A stretch of 64,000 bases of DNA, taken from the NCBI GenBank assembly GCA_013298695.1, contig JAAFIS010000001.1, positions 496,001 through 560,000 on the forward strand, in the 5' to 3' direction. Shown here piece after piece: positions 8,661 to 17,932 of this stretch. Position 1 is the stretch's first letter, and every line of letters begins with the position of its first letter. The notes below the pieces were generated by a model, which saw only the letters and a program-made list of their open reading frames with translations, did not search any database and was not told the DNA's origin. Source of the stretch: Betaproteobacteria bacterium. Its GTDB lineage: Bacteria > Pseudomonadota > Gammaproteobacteria > Burkholderiales > Casimicrobiaceae. A program made the translations under genes and the position numbers.

Positions 8661-10016
8661 ATGACCATCTCGCAAGCAATTACAGCGCCAAAAGTAGGCT
8701 TTGTTTCCCTAGGTTGCCCCAAAGCGCTCGTCGATAGCGAACAAGTGCTCACGCGCCTTAAAGCCGAAGGCTACGCCACCGTTGGCGATTACAGTGGCGC
8801 GGATTTGGTGATCGTCAACACCTGCGGTTTCATTGACGATGCGGTCGCGGAATCGCTCGACGCGATTGGTGAAGCGCTGGCTGAAAACGGAAAAGTGATC
8901 GTCACCGGCTGCCTTGGCGCGAAGCAAGACGGCAACTTCATTCGCGATATTCATCCGAAAGTGCTCGCTGTCACCGGCCCGCATGCGCCGAACGAAGTGA
9001 TGGACGCCGTGCATTTGCATTTGCCAAAACCGCACAACAAATTCATCGATCTCGTACCCGATCATGGCGTGAAACTCACGCCGAGGCATTACGCGTATTT
9101 GAAAATAAGCGAGGGATGCAATCATCGTTGTAGCTTCTGCATCATTCCATCAATGCGCGGCGATCTCGTGAGTCGCCCGATTGGTGAAGTGGTGCGCGAA
9201 GCGGAATCGCTCGTGAAATCCGGTGTGAAAGAGCTGCTCGTGATTTCGCAAGACACCTCGGCGTATGGCGTGGATGTGAAATACCGCACGGATTTTGTGA
9301 ACGGCAAACCGACCAAGACACGCATGCTCGAACTCGCTGACGCGTTAGGTGACCTCGGCGTATGGGTGCGCATGCATTACGTGTACCCGTATCCGAGTGT
9401 GGACAACGTGATTCCGCTCATGGCGCAGTCATCGCTCGCTAGCAAGCGCCGCGTATTGCCGTATCTCGACGTGCCGTTTCAGCATTCGTCGCCGCGCATT
9501 TTGAAACTCATGAAGCGCCCCGCGAGCGGTGAGAAAAACATTGAGCGTATTCAAGCTTGGCGCAACGAATGCCCGGATCTCACGATTCGCTCCACCTTCA
9601 TCGTTGGCTTCCCAGGTGAAACCGAAAGCGAATTCGAAGAACTGCTCGACTTCTTGAAAGAAGCGCAACTCGACCGCGTCGGCTGTTTCGCTTACTCACC
9701 GGTCGACGGCGCCACGGCCAACGATCTTCCCGACGCGTTGCCGGATGAGGTGAAAGAAGAACGCCGCGAACGCTTCATGGAAGTGCAAGCCGAAATTTCC
9801 GAAGCAAGACTGCGCGCAAAAATCGGCAAACAAATCGAAGTGATCGTTGATGATGTGCAAGACAACATCGCCGTCGCCAGATCATGGGCCGACGCGCCTG
9901 AAATCGATGGGCTCGTGCACATTCAGAACGGCGAAGAACTCAACGTCGGCGATGTCGTGAAAGTTAACGTCGTCGAAACGACGGAGCATGATTTGATTGG
10001 AATGTTGCCTGCGTAG
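8661..10016 (+). CDS. rimO: Ribosomal protein S12 methylthiotransferase RimO
   Basis: RimO is a radical-SAM enzyme with two iron-sulfur clusters that adds a methylthio group to the conserved Asp of ribosomal protein S12. The 451-residue product has the UPF0004 domain ([15 protein letters not shown] with the first cluster Cys, NTCGFID, TGCLGAK), then the radical-SAM motif CNHRCSFC at about residue 153. A TRAM domain closes the protein. The [10 protein letters not shown] signature separates RimO from MiaB. The start is the ATG at 8661. The PIN-like gene follows after 18 bases and may be co-transcribed. Confidence 0.97.
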   Translation: MTISQAITAPKVGFVSLGCPKALVDSEQVLTRLKAEGYATVGDYSGADLVIVNTCGFIDDAVAESLDAIGEALAENGKVIVTGCLGAKQDGNFIRDIHPKVLAVTGPHAPNEVMDAVHLHLPKPHNKFIDLVPDHGVKLTPRHYAYLKISEGCNHRCSFCIIPSMRGDLVSRPIGEVVREAESLVKSGVKELLVISQDTSAYGVDVKYRTDFVNGKPTKTRMLELADALGDLGVWVRMHYVYPYPSVDNVIPLMAQSSLASKRRVLPYLDVPFQHSSPRILKLMKRPASGEKNIERIQAWRNECPDLTIRSTFIVGFPGETESEFEELLDFLKEAQLDRVGCFAYSPVDGATANDLPDALPDEVKEERRERFMEVQAEISEARLRAKIGKQIEVIVDDVQDNIAVARSWADAPEIDGLVHIQNGEELNVGDVVKVNVVETTEHDLIGMLPA

Positions 10017-10034
10017 CACACTCATTTTCGCCTT

Positions 10035-11120
10035 ATGCCAGACGACTTTTACGTGCAAGTTACAAACCCGAACGGCACCACAGCTAAGGTTCGGCCGGTT
10101 GAGTTTCGACCGCTTACGCTCGACGACCTCTGTGTTTCACTAGGTGAAGTACAGCCGTCACTGCAAATGGCATTTCGTGGCGTCTTAGATGGCACTGCTG
10201 GTAGCAATGGTGCTATCGGTACGAACGTCGAGTGCACGATGAGCGTAACCCTTGATCGATCCCCTCGACCGTTTGCATTAGTTCAGGGTGGATGGCTTCC
10301 ATTTTCGTTCGTTTTGCCTCGCCGCTATTTTGTTGACAGGAATGTTGTGTCTAAGCTCAAGGGGCTAACGTGTACAACGCAGAGGGAATCGGACGCGTCG
10401 TTCGTGTGGTGGATGGAGCCACTGCGAAGCGATCAGCTGGTTCTAAATCCGCTTCCGTTTGCGTGGGAAGGCGCAAAACGCCGACTTCCTTCATTCCTAG
10501 AGTTTGAACGGGGTCTCGAAGAGGGGCGCGAAGAAATTCTGAAAGTGCTGCCAAACGCGACAGTTATCGTTTTTGACCACGCCAATGCGAAAGTAGCGTT
10601 TGATCAATTAGGAAAGTTTGCGAGGCGAGAGGAGCGCCAAGCGTTGTTCTTGATTGAGATTGCGACACAGTTATGTGACCCAGTGGCCAAGAAAGATCTT
10701 GATCGAATCAAGACTGATGTTTTCACCACCGCTCAGAAACATCAGGTTGGCAGAAGCAGTTTTGTAGTGTTTGCCGCGTTGTCTGTACTTTACGAGTCGA
10801 ACGAACAGAAGAGTATCGGACGTGGGCTACTTAAACCAGCCGCAGCGTATACGCATGCGGATGCGTACAACGCGATCTCTGATATTAGAAATCTTGAGTT
10901 GGCGGCGATGACGAATGCCGCATTGCCAAACTCGAAGTTCGCTCTGGCAACTGATGACATCTTCCTCGCCAAGTTATGGTGCGCGCTAGGACTCCGAGCG
11001 ACTAACCCTATTCCCGGTGGCTGGAATTTTGACTTCTCACTGGACAGCGCATTGTTTGCTCGGCTAAGCGATGAGCAACTACTGTCGCTTAGTCGCGAAC
11101 TTGCTGAGGCGATGCATTAG
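10035..11120 (+). CDS. Unknown protein with a possible C-terminal PIN-like nuclease domain
   Basis: I do not recognise this 361-residue protein by name. Two segments resemble the acidic motifs of PIN-like ribonuclease domains: RRYFVDRNVVSKLKG at about residues 95-109, like the LDTNxxxxLL strand, and FALATDDIFLAKLW near residue 320, like the TxDxxLxxxA motif. DAYNAISDIRNLELAAM lies between them. The N-terminal 90 residues have no clear family. No signal peptide or membrane span is visible. There is no obvious antitoxin beside it; it starts 18 bases after rimO. Its codon choice looks less biased than in rimO, which hints at accessory origin, but I measured nothing. The PIN reading is an inference from motif spacing. 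Confidence 0.5.
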   Translation: MPDDFYVQVTNPNGTTAKVRPVEFRPLTLDDLCVSLGEVQPSLQMAFRGVLDGTAGSNGAIGTNVECTMSVTLDRSPRPFALVQGGWLPFSFVLPRRYFVDRNVVSKLKGLTCTTQRESDASFVWWMEPLRSDQLVLNPLPFAWEGAKRRLPSFLEFERGLEEGREEILKVLPNATVIVFDHANAKVAFDQLGKFARREERQALFLIEIATQLCDPVAKKDLDRIKTDVFTTAQKHQVGRSSFVVFAALSVLYESNEQKSIGRGLLKPAAAYTHADAYNAISDIRNLELAAMTNAALPNSKFALATDDIFLAKLWCALGLRATNPIPGGWNFDFSLDSALFARLSDEQLLSLSRELAEAMH

Positions 11121-11193
11121 AAAGCTGGCTAGAAAAGCGGCGTTTGAGTTTGCACCTGTCTGGATGGTGTCGCGCCTCCGCCCAGCCTACGAT

Positions 11194-12060
11194 TCACGCA
11201 GCTGATTGCGCACTTGCAATCGTTGCGAACGCTTGAACTGTTCTCCGCGTCTCCTCATCCGCCGCAAACAAATGCTCCACTCGCAACGACGCGAGCGTGA
11301 TGTCTTGCGGCGTGCCGAAGGTGGTGAATAGGCTGAAGAAGGCAAGGTCGCCGTGAGCGGTTGCGAAGCGGGTGGTGAGTACGGGTGCGGTGGGTGGCGT
11401 CCACGCGTGTTGAATGGAGTTTTTTCCTAGCCGTGTTTGGATGATCGCGGCGAGGGCTTCCGCTTTGGGCGCGAGCGCGGGATGCGTTGCGGCGTCGCGT
11501 CGGATGGTTGCGAGTAGCGTAGGCGCGACTTCGTGCAAGTTCACGATGCGTTTGCAGATGCCATCAGGGTGAATGATGAGATCGAGCATGTTGAGCGGCG
11601 GCGACGCGTTGCCGTTAGCTGCGCTGGTTGTGAGCGCGTCGGCAAGCCAGGGCACGAGCGTGGTGGCGAGCCATTTCGCGCAACTATTCAAATGCAACAC
11701 ATTCCACTCGGCATCCAGAATCATTGCGGGCATCGGTTCGTGCGCGTTGACGAGCTGCACGAGTGCGTCGTTCGCCTGTGCGAGCGCTGGATCAGTGAGC
11801 GGCGCGGCAGTGTACGCAGGCGCGTAACCGGCTTGCAGCATCGCAGCGTTTTGCAACGCGAGTGGCGCGTCCAATTCTTGTAGCCACGCCATGAGTAGCG
11901 CGCGACTTGGCTTTGATCGACCACTCTCCACGAAGCTCACATGTCGCTGGGACACGCCGACGCGCATCGACAATTCAAGCTGACTCAAGCGACGCACTTT
12001 GCGGGCTTGTTGCAAGGTGTTTTGGAGGCTGTTGGCGAGGGCATGCATTCGAGCATTCAA
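11194..12060 (-). CDS. XRE-family regulator with MmyB-like ligand-binding domain
   Basis: This 288-residue transcription factor has an N-terminal helix-turn-helix of the XRE type: QARKVRRLSQLELSMRVGVS, then FVESGRSKPSRALL, about residues 18-60. A longer C-terminal part (about 100-280) resembles the MmyB-like ligand-binding domain, recognisable from PAMILDAEWNVLHLN and the later NMLDLIIHPDGI. The gene is divergent from two small membrane-protein genes, and a palindrome TACCT-CGC-AGGTA sits in the 95-base gap. Such regulators usually control the neighbouring divergent gene; the effector is unknown. Confidence 0.82.
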   Translation of the reverse strand: MNARMHALANSLQNTLQQARKVRRLSQLELSMRVGVSQRHVSFVESGRSKPSRALLMAWLQELDAPLALQNAAMLQAGYAPAYTAAPLTDPALAQANDALVQLVNAHEPMPAMILDAEWNVLHLNSCAKWLATTLVPWLADALTTSAANGNASPPLNMLDLIIHPDGICKRIVNLHEVAPTLLATIRRDAATHPALAPKAEALAAIIQTRLGKNSIQHAWTPPTAPVLTTRFATAHGDLAFFSLFTTFGTPQDITLASLRVEHLFAADEETRRTVQAFATIASAQSAA

Positions 12061-12080
12061 TCACAGCAGCGCCGCGATTT

Positions 12081-12099
12081 AATTACCTCGCAGGTAGTT
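12081..12099. promoter_or_regulatory. Candidate operator of the XRE regulator
   Basis: TACCT-CGC-AGGTA (12084-12096) is a perfect 5-base dyad, extended by AA/TT after one mismatch on each side. It lies in the divergent gap between the regulator (start 12060) and the membrane gene (start 12156). The assignment rests on position and symmetry alone. Confidence 0.45.
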
Positions 12100-12155
12100 G
12101 CATGCGTGATCGGTGAAGCGGATATTCATTCGTCTCCAAATGAAGGAATCTACGA

Positions 12156-12560
12156 ATGCAACGCATTTCAACGATTGCGCCGTATGTCGTATCGGCGATG
12201 CTCTTGATTGTCGGCATGATTCATGTGTTGCCGCTTTCAGGCGTGATTGGTGGTGCGCGACTGACTGCACTTTACGGCTTGCAATTTGATGAAGCGAACC
12301 TCGCGATTTTGATGCGACATCGTGCGGTGTTGTTTGGTTTGCTTGGCGTGTTTCTTGTCTTCGCAGCGTTTAGTCCGTCATGTCAAACGGCAGCACTAAT
12401 TGCCGGGTTTGTGAGCGTCGTTTCGTTTCTATGGCTGGCGTGGACGGTGGGCGATTACAACGCAGCGCTGCGCCGCGTAGTGATAGCAGACGTGATCGCG
12501 CTCGCGGCCTTGTTGATTGCTTTGTTGGCACATGCATTCACCCGAGCCCCGCGCGTTTGA
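12156..12560 (+). CDS. Small four-helix membrane protein of unknown function
   Basis: This 134-residue protein has about four hydrophobic segments (roughly 7-30, 55-72, 77-97 and 105-128) and a conserved-looking ALYGLQFDEANLAILMRHRAVLFG loop between the first two. Related proteins are often labelled phosphopantetheine adenylyltransferase in databases, a label I believe to be an error, since no nucleotidyltransferase motif is present. AAGGAAT upstream can serve as ribosome site. It is divergent from the XRE regulator and likely under its control. The next gene encodes another small membrane protein, beginning with the same MQR. Confidence 0.7.
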   Translation: MQRISTIAPYVVSAMLLIVGMIHVLPLSGVIGGARLTALYGLQFDEANLAILMRHRAVLFGLLGVFLVFAAFSPSCQTAALIAGFVSVVSFLWLAWTVGDYNAALRRVVIADVIALAALLIALLAHAFTRAPRV

Positions 12561-12646
12561 CGCTTGAGTTCAATAACCGCGCACGTAATTGCGCGCACTA
12601 CTGAACTCATCAACACTTTCGACTTCATTGATCGAAAGGATAAATA

Positions 12647-12940
12647 ATGCAACGCACGCTACTCGTCATCACGCTCATTCTCTTCGGTGCATTGAGCGCA
12701 GTCGCGCTCTGGCAAGTCGGCTATCTCGGTATTCTGTTGCCGCATTTTCAGAGCTTCGGCGCGGGGCAGGTGCTCGCGGATTTGGTGATTGCGTTAACGC
12801 TGTTCATGGTGTGGATGTGGCACGATGCGAAAGCAACGGGGCGCAATCCTTGGCCGTGGATTGCAGCTACGATTGCGCTCGGTTCGTTTGGACCACTCGT
12901 TTATTTACTGACGCGAAAAGCGAATGACAAGACGCAATGA
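12647..12940 (+). CDS. DUF2834-type small membrane protein
   Basis: The 97-residue product has three hydrophobic segments and the DUF2834-like blocks FGAGQVLADLVIALTLFMVWM and PWPWIAATIALGSFGPLVYLL. DUF2834 proteins are inner-membrane proteins of unknown role. A ribosome site (GAAAGGA) lies shortly before the ATG. It follows the previous membrane-protein gene by 86 bases and probably belongs to the same transcript. Confidence 0.7.
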   Translation: MQRTLLVITLILFGALSAVALWQVGYLGILLPHFQSFGAGQVLADLVIALTLFMVWMWHDAKATGRNPWPWIAATIALGSFGPLVYLLTRKANDKTQ

Positions 12941-12998
12941 GTTAGGGAGCTTGCCGACGAATACACTCAGGGGGTAGTTTTTACCTGAGAATAAGTCG

Positions 12999-13934
12999 AT
13001 GCGTTTTATTGCATTAGTGAGTCTGATCGCCGTTTCGTTTTTTTCGCACGCGGCAGCGCGCGCATCAACGCAGCTAAGCGACGTAAAGACGGCGGAATTT
13101 CGCGGAAAACTCTATGCTGCGTCGCCTTCGTTGCAGTCCCGAGTTGGCGTGCTGTTGATTGGCGGTAGTGAAGGCCAATTGCTCTTGGCGGATTCGGTGG
13201 GTCCGCGTATTGCGGCTCTGGGTTACTCCGTGCTGGGAGTTGATTACCACGGTGGTTTCGCTGATCGCTCCCGACCGCTTGCGAATGTGCCGGTAGAGCA
13301 ATTTGTTGCTGCGGCTGAATGGCTGTTGAAGCAGCGCGGCATTCAGCGAGTCGTCGTGATAGGTGAGTCTCGCGGCAGCGAGGCCGCGCTGCTCACGGCG
13401 CTTCACTCGTCTAGCGTTTCAGGCGTCATCGGGGTCGTTCCTTCGATCTATGTGTGGTCAGCCGTCGGCAGTGCGGATGCGGCGGGGCCAAGCGGTTGGT
13501 CAAAGAGTGGAACTCCATTGACTTTCGTGAAACCGATTAAAGACGAATCGCCCGACGCAGCAACCTTCACCAAATCGGTTGCCGCCGACAAAGATATCGA
13601 ACAAGCAACGATTGCGATTGAAAAAATTCGTGTGCCTGTTTTGTTGATCGGTGGAGATGATGACGCGGTCTGGCCGTCGGGCGATTTCGTCCGTGCCGCG
13701 CAAGCGCGCATCAAACGAATGGGCGTGAAAGTAGCTTTAGATGCGCGCGTATATCCCGCTGCTGGGCATCGCCTGTTCGGTACTGGCGCAAGTTCACCGA
13801 CTGAAAGCTATGCGTGGGACGGCGGTGTGTTCGTTGCGCGATACGGCGGCACGGAGCTAGGCAATGCTCGCGCGCGCGCCGACGCTTGGAAGGCTATTGC
13901 GCAGTTTCTCGCTGTCATCGAAAAGAAAGATTGA
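12999..13934 (+). CDS. Secreted alpha/beta hydrolase, BAAT/acyl-CoA thioester hydrolase-like
   Basis: The 311-residue protein has a signal peptide (MRFIALVSLIAVSFFSHAAARA) and an alpha/beta-hydrolase fold. The nucleophile elbow is GESRGSE (Ser, about residue 127). The acid is in GGDDDAVWPSGD (about 226) and the His in AAGHRLFG (about 254). The GESRGSEAALL and DDAVWPS blocks match the C-terminal domain of bile-acid-CoA:amino-acid N-acyltransferase-like hydrolases. Its substrate cannot be told. A 6-base inverted repeat CTCAGG/CCTGAG (12966-12971, 12984-12989) sits just upstream of the start. Confidence 0.8.
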   Translation: MRFIALVSLIAVSFFSHAAARASTQLSDVKTAEFRGKLYAASPSLQSRVGVLLIGGSEGQLLLADSVGPRIAALGYSVLGVDYHGGFADRSRPLANVPVEQFVAAAEWLLKQRGIQRVVVIGESRGSEAALLTALHSSSVSGVIGVVPSIYVWSAVGSADAAGPSGWSKSGTPLTFVKPIKDESPDAATFTKSVAADKDIEQATIAIEKIRVPVLLIGGDDDAVWPSGDFVRAAQARIKRMGVKVALDARVYPAAGHRLFGTGASSPTESYAWDGGVFVARYGGTELGNARARADAWKAIAQFLAVIEKKD

Positions 13935-14355
13935 TGTCCGCTGATGATTGATCGTTGTATCAAGATGCGCTTAAAAACGACGCTCTCGACGGTTTTTACA
14001 AGGTTGAAATAACGGGTTTCGGCCACGCGAGCCGCAGCACACAAACCGACGTGTCCTGGAAGTACCGCTCGACATTGCTCGCGTGTCGCGTGCGCAGTGC
14101 TTGGTGTTCGGCTCGTCCTGCTCGTTGGTGTATTTGTTGACGCGCCGCTCGAAAACGGTTGATGACGTCTGAACAGCGCCGCCGTTGTTTTGCGCGCGCG
14201 CCTGCGCGTGACATTGCCTTCTCCTATTTTCGCTTGATTTAACAGGGCAATACAGCATTTTTACAACGGTATTGATATTCAATATTATTAGCGGCTCAGC
14301 CCAATGATGTAGTGCTCAGGTGGTGTGTGCGGTTAACTTTAATCGGGAGGAGCCG

Positions 14356-14517
14356 ATGAGCGTCGTTGCGTGTGAGCGCTTGGGCATTCCTGAGTTTGTG
14401 CGCATTGCGCGAAGCAGCGCAGTAGTGCACATACCTGACGAGCTGGCTTCTGACGGAGCGCCAGCGCTTTGGTTTGGTGGTGCGACCTTGTTGGTTTTTT
14501 TCGGCGTGCGGCGCTAA
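14356..14517 (+). CDS. Possible small protein with hydrophobic C-terminal anchor
   Basis: A 53-codon frame with an excellent ribosome site (GGGAGGA, 5 bases before ATG) stands alone in the 793-base gap 13935-14727. The last 20 residues, PALWFGGATLLVFFGVRR, form a hydrophobic helix followed by two Arg and the stop, like the tail of surface-sorting signals such as PEP- or IPTL-CTERM. The first half (MSVVACERLGIPEFVRI) has no signal peptide, so it may instead be the relic of a longer sorted protein. I see no other gene in this gap. Confidence 0.35.
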   Translation: MSVVACERLGIPEFVRIARSSAVVHIPDELASDGAPALWFGGATLLVFFGVRR

Positions 14518-14652
14518 AGTGAAGTGACCCTGTTTTTGCTTAACCGAGCATCCTGCTCCGCGGCGCAGCGCCGCTGATCAGACCGCCAGCCACGAGTTTT
14601 CGACGAAGGTTCGCAAACGTCCGGCAATGAGGGTAAACCGAGACACGCCGAA

Positions 14653-14682
14653 TTGACACATTGAAAAACAGTAAATTACACT
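14653..14682 (+). promoter_or_regulatory. Sigma-70 promoter of the LamG/IPTL protein gene
   Basis: TTGACA at 14653-14658, an 18-base spacer and TACACT at 14677-14682 lie 46 bases before the ATG at 14728. An inverted repeat ACAGT/ACTGT overlaps the -10 region and could bind a regulator. Confidence 0.55.
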
Positions 14683-14727
14683 GTTGCGATCGGAATAATC
14701 CTAATTTCTTGTATCGAGGTTTACAAC

Positions 14728-17175
14728 ATGGCAACAACTCGCGGTTCGGCCGCTCTATACGCACGAGCTCTTTTTTCGTTTACGCGTGCGGGTCACGAAT
14801 GGGTCGCGCGCTGCGTCATGACCTTTATCGGAATTGCGCTGGCTTCGGCCGCCGCCGCAGCGCCGCCGCCGGTGCCGGATATCTTGCACTACAAATTCGA
14901 CGGTAGCGGTACTACAGTGACCAACTATGCGGTGGGCGCGCCGGCGACTTTGGCACCTGCAACCGGCACGATTGTAGGGGGGCAAACCCAAGGAGCGACG
15001 GTAACTTCGACCGCGTACAAAGGCCTACTCGGTACCGGCGGCTCGTCATCAGTTGATTACGTGAACACCGGATGGGCGACAAATCTCGCTGACTCGTTCA
15101 CCATTTCCTTTGTGTCGAGCAATGTGCCGTCCAGCAGCACGCTTTTCTACATCTTCGGCGACAACACTGCGGGCTCATTGCGTATTTTCACTAACGGCGT
15201 TGCCGGCGCAACTAACTGGATTCTGCGCGGCGGGTTGACCGACACATTGATTGGCGGCGGCGCTGTTACGGCAACGACGGTCAATACCTTCGTGTATGAC
15301 AAAGTGGCAGGTGAAATTAGAGCGTACTTAAACGGGACGCTTGTAAATACCGTGCTGCAGAGCACCGTCACCGTAACCGGCACGGGTCCGCTGAAAATTG
15401 GCGGTTATGCCAGCAACACGGGGGTGGCGTTAGGGGCAAACCTTGCTGATTTTCGAATCTACAACCGCGCACTAACCGCGCAAGAAGTTCAAGATATTTC
15501 AACCGCTGTATTTTTGACCCCGCAAACGTTGACGTTTGGCGCGGCACCTTCTGTCGCGGTCAACGGGACTGGGAACGTAAGCGCAACAAGTGCATCGCCG
15601 AATTCCGGCAACCCGATCACCTTCTCCACCACATCTACCGATTGCTCGGTGACGGCTGCAGGCGCGGTGACTGGCATTAACGCTGGTACAAACAACTGCA
15701 CCATCACCGCAAATCAAGCCGGTGACGCTACTTACGCAGACGGCACCGCGACGCAAACTTTTAGCATCAGCAAAGCCAACCAAACGCTCACCTTTGGCGC
15801 GCAATCGCCGCCATCGCGCTTGTTTGCCTCAGGAGCGACGTTCAGCATCAATCCACTTGCCACCAGCGCGACGCCAAATTCAGGCAACGCTATCGCATAT
15901 TCGTCGACTGATACGGCGGTCTGCACTGTGTCGGGCACGACGGTCACGATGGTTGCCGTGGGCACTTGCCCGATTGCCGCCGATCAAACGGGCAACGCAA
16001 ACTACAACGACGCGACTCGAGTCACGCAAAACGTTGTTCTTGATGCCGGAGTTACGATCGGCGGAACTGTGTCGGGGCTTGCAGGCTCTGGTCTAGTGCT
16101 CTCGCTCAATGCCGGTGCGCAGACCCGGAGCGTGAGCGCTAGCGGCGCTTTCTCGTTCCCAAGCTCACTTACAACCGGGAGCAGCTACACAGTAACTGTA
16201 CAAACACAGCCGAGCGCACCTACGCAGACATGTACTGTAAGTGCGGGTTCTGGTACTGCAAACGCAAATGTGACCAACGTTGCGGTGAGCTGTGCAACTA
16301 ACACGTATTCAATCGGCGGCACGGTGAGCGGTCTGGCCGGCAGTGGGCTGGTTCTCTCTCTCAATAGCGGCGCGCAAACGCTCAACGTCGCCGCTAACGG
16401 CGCGTTCACGTTCCCTTCCGCTATCGCCGATGGCGCGGCCTACGCCGTGTCAGTGCAAACGCAACCTTCTGCGCCAACGCAGACCTGCGCTGTTGCCAAC
16501 GGCAGCGGCAATGTTGCTTCGGCAAACGTCAGTAACGTGGCCGTTACCTGCACAACAAACGCTTATTCGATCGGTGGAACTGTGACTGGCCTGACTGGAA
16601 CTGGCCTCGTGCTTTCGCTCAACGGCGGTGCGCAGACGCTCGCTGTTTCCAGCAACGGCACATTCACCTTCCCAACGCCGATTAACTCGGGAGCCACATA
16701 CACGGTGATTGTGCAAACGCAGCCTTCCTCGCCGTCGCAATCCTGCGCAGTTGCAAGTGGCAGCGGTACGGTGACCAATTCCAACATTACCAACGTAGCG
16801 CTGACCTGCGCAGCCAACACGTTCACCGTTGGCGGCTCGGTATCGGGTCTAGGCGGCGCGGGCTTGGTGCTGTCACTCAACGCCGGTGCGCAAACCGTTG
16901 CTGTTTCTGCGAGCGGTAGCTTTGTATTCCCAAGCGCACTCGCTCAGGGTTCAAGCTACACCATTACGGTTCAAGCACAACCGTCGGGGCAGCAGTGTTC
17001 GGTGCAGAATGGAGCGGGGACAGTGGGCACCGCGAACGTGGTTAATGTGGTGGTTGCGTGTGCTGTTGTTGCCAACACGCAGCCGGTACCGACGCTTTCC
17101 GCAGCACTTGCATTCGTTATGTCGTGTCTGCTCGTAGCTGCGGCTGCTTTGCGACTACGTCGTCGCGGAGTTTAA
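14728..17175 (+). CDS. Large surface protein: LamG-like domain, Ig-like repeats, four 85-residue repeats, IPTL-type C-terminal signal
   Basis: This 815-residue protein appears to be secreted and cell-surface sorted. The N-terminus has a long hydrophilic part and then a hydrophobic signal (MTFIGIALASAAAAAPP); ATG at 14818 is an alternative start, but GAGG lies before 14728. A LamG/concanavalin-like domain covers about 50-255 (LHYKFDGSG to LADFRIYNRALTAQEV). Two bacterial Ig-like repeats follow (about 270-440, TLTFGAAPS and TLTFGAQSP). Four tandem repeats beginning IGGTVSGLAGSGLVLSLN start at residues 444, 529, 615 and 701. The end, VPTLSAALAF, a hydrophobic helix and RLRRRGV, is an IPTL-CTERM-like sorting signal. 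The processing enzyme would be an exosortase-type protein, which is not in the window. Confidence 0.82.
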   Translation: MATTRGSAALYARALFSFTRAGHEWVARCVMTFIGIALASAAAAAPPPVPDILHYKFDGSGTTVTNYAVGAPATLAPATGTIVGGQTQGATVTSTAYKGLLGTGGSSSVDYVNTGWATNLADSFTISFVSSNVPSSSTLFYIFGDNTAGSLRIFTNGVAGATNWILRGGLTDTLIGGGAVTATTVNTFVYDKVAGEIRAYLNGTLVNTVLQSTVTVTGTGPLKIGGYASNTGVALGANLADFRIYNRALTAQEVQDISTAVFLTPQTLTFGAAPSVAVNGTGNVSATSASPNSGNPITFSTTSTDCSVTAAGAVTGINAGTNNCTITANQAGDATYADGTATQTFSISKANQTLTFGAQSPPSRLFASGATFSINPLATSATPNSGNAIAYSSTDTAVCTVSGTTVTMVAVGTCPIAADQTGNANYNDATRVTQNVVLDAGVTIGGTVSGLAGSGLVLSLNAGAQTRSVSASGAFSFPSSLTTGSSYTVTVQTQPSAPTQTCTVSAGSGTANANVTNVAVSCATNTYSIGGTVSGLAGSGLVLSLNSGAQTLNVAANGAFTFPSAIADGAAYAVSVQTQPSAPTQTCAVANGSGNVASANVSNVAVTCTTNAYSIGGTVTGLTGTGLVLSLNGGAQTLAVSSNGTFTFPTPINSGATYTVIVQTQPSSPSQSCAVASGSGTVTNSNITNVALTCAANTFTVGGSVSGLGGAGLVLSLNAGAQTVAVSASGSFVFPSALAQGSSYTITVQAQPSGQQCSVQNGAGTVGTANVVNVVVACAVVANTQPVPTLSAALAFVMSCLLVAAAALRLRRRGV
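16057..17082 (+). repeat. Four tandem in-frame coding repeats of 255-258 bases
   Basis: Repeat units begin at 16057, 16312, 16570 and 16828 and encode 85-86 residues each (IGGTVSGLxGxGLVLSLN...QTQPSxPxQxCxVxxGSG...NVxVxC). The nucleotide sequence has diverged much more than the protein sequence, so the duplication is old and the units are under selection. Each unit has a Cys in the QTC/QSC block and one near its end, probably a disulfide per repeat. Confidence 0.85.
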
Positions 17176-17303
17176 CTATTGCGCTCACCAAGGCTTTGTC
17201 AATTGGCCAACGTCGTGGGTCAAACGCAAAGCTTTGGGTAGCTCTTAAGAGAGAGCTCTTCTGGGCGCGTTGAACTTAGCCATTTGAGACTTTACGCGGA
17301 TGG

Positions 17304-17819
17304 GTGAGCGAGGGAAAATACACGCACATCACTCCCACGCGCGCCGCCATGATTCTTCGAAAAGCCAATGTCAGCAGCGAATCTCGTACTGGCGAAGGCT
17401 GGGGCACGGTCGAGACGACGCGTATCGGCGATGCGGGCGGGTTGACACAGTTCGGCGTTTCGATTCAAACCTTGCTGCCCGGTGCGCGCGCGTCGCTTGC
17501 GCATTGGCATGAAAAGACCGATGAAATGCTTTACGTGTTATCGGGCGAACTTACGGTAATTGAAAACGACGTGGCGCAGGTGCTTGTTGCGGGCGATGCT
17601 GCGTGTTGGCCTGCGGGTGTTGCGGTCGCGCACACGGTTGCCAATCGCTCGGCGAGCCCATGCTCGTATGTCGTCGTGGGAACGCGCTCAACTCAAGATG
17701 TATGTCATTACGAAGAGATCGGTGAGACTATGCACACCGATGGCGATCAATGGAAAATCGTAGATCGCGGCGGGCGCGTGCTACGCGAAGGCCGCGCGGG
17801 CGAAAACCCTTGGCGCTGA
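17304..17819 (+). CDS. Cupin-domain protein
   Basis: This 171-residue single-cupin protein has the metal-binding pattern HWHEKTDEMLYVLSGEL (His-x-His...Glu) near residues 68-84 and the later AHTVANRS (His). The GDAACWPAGVAVAH turn is typical. Cupins of this type are sugar- or metabolite-binding proteins or isomerase-like enzymes; no specific function can be read. I kept the GTG at 17304; ATG at 17349 (MILRKANVSS) is a good alternative because homologues often start near there. The gene is isolated between the IPTL protein and a convergent GGDEF gene. Confidence 0.75.
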   Translation: MSEGKYTHITPTRAAMILRKANVSSESRTGEGWGTVETTRIGDAGGLTQFGVSIQTLLPGARASLAHWHEKTDEMLYVLSGELTVIENDVAQVLVAGDAACWPAGVAVAHTVANRSASPCSYVVVGTRSTQDVCHYEEIGETMHTDGDQWKIVDRGGRVLREGRAGENPWR

Positions 17820-17932
17820 TCGAGTGAGGATCGCCCGCATTCGGTAATGATTTCGCGCGGCTTACCGGATTGTGGATCTAGTCGGTATCGGCTCGCTGTT
17901 GCTCCGCTTTCTTTGCCTCGCTAATCGACTCG

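Noticed and set aside
13935-14319. Possible small genes in the gap after the hydrolase
   Set aside because: Frames on both strands are short, lack ribosome sites and have no family signal. Only the frame at 14356 has a good ribosome site.
16057-17082. Regular repeats that could suggest a CRISPR array
   Set aside because: The period is 255-258 bases, the units are in frame and diverged, and they encode protein domains. No array with 20-40 base repeats exists in the window.
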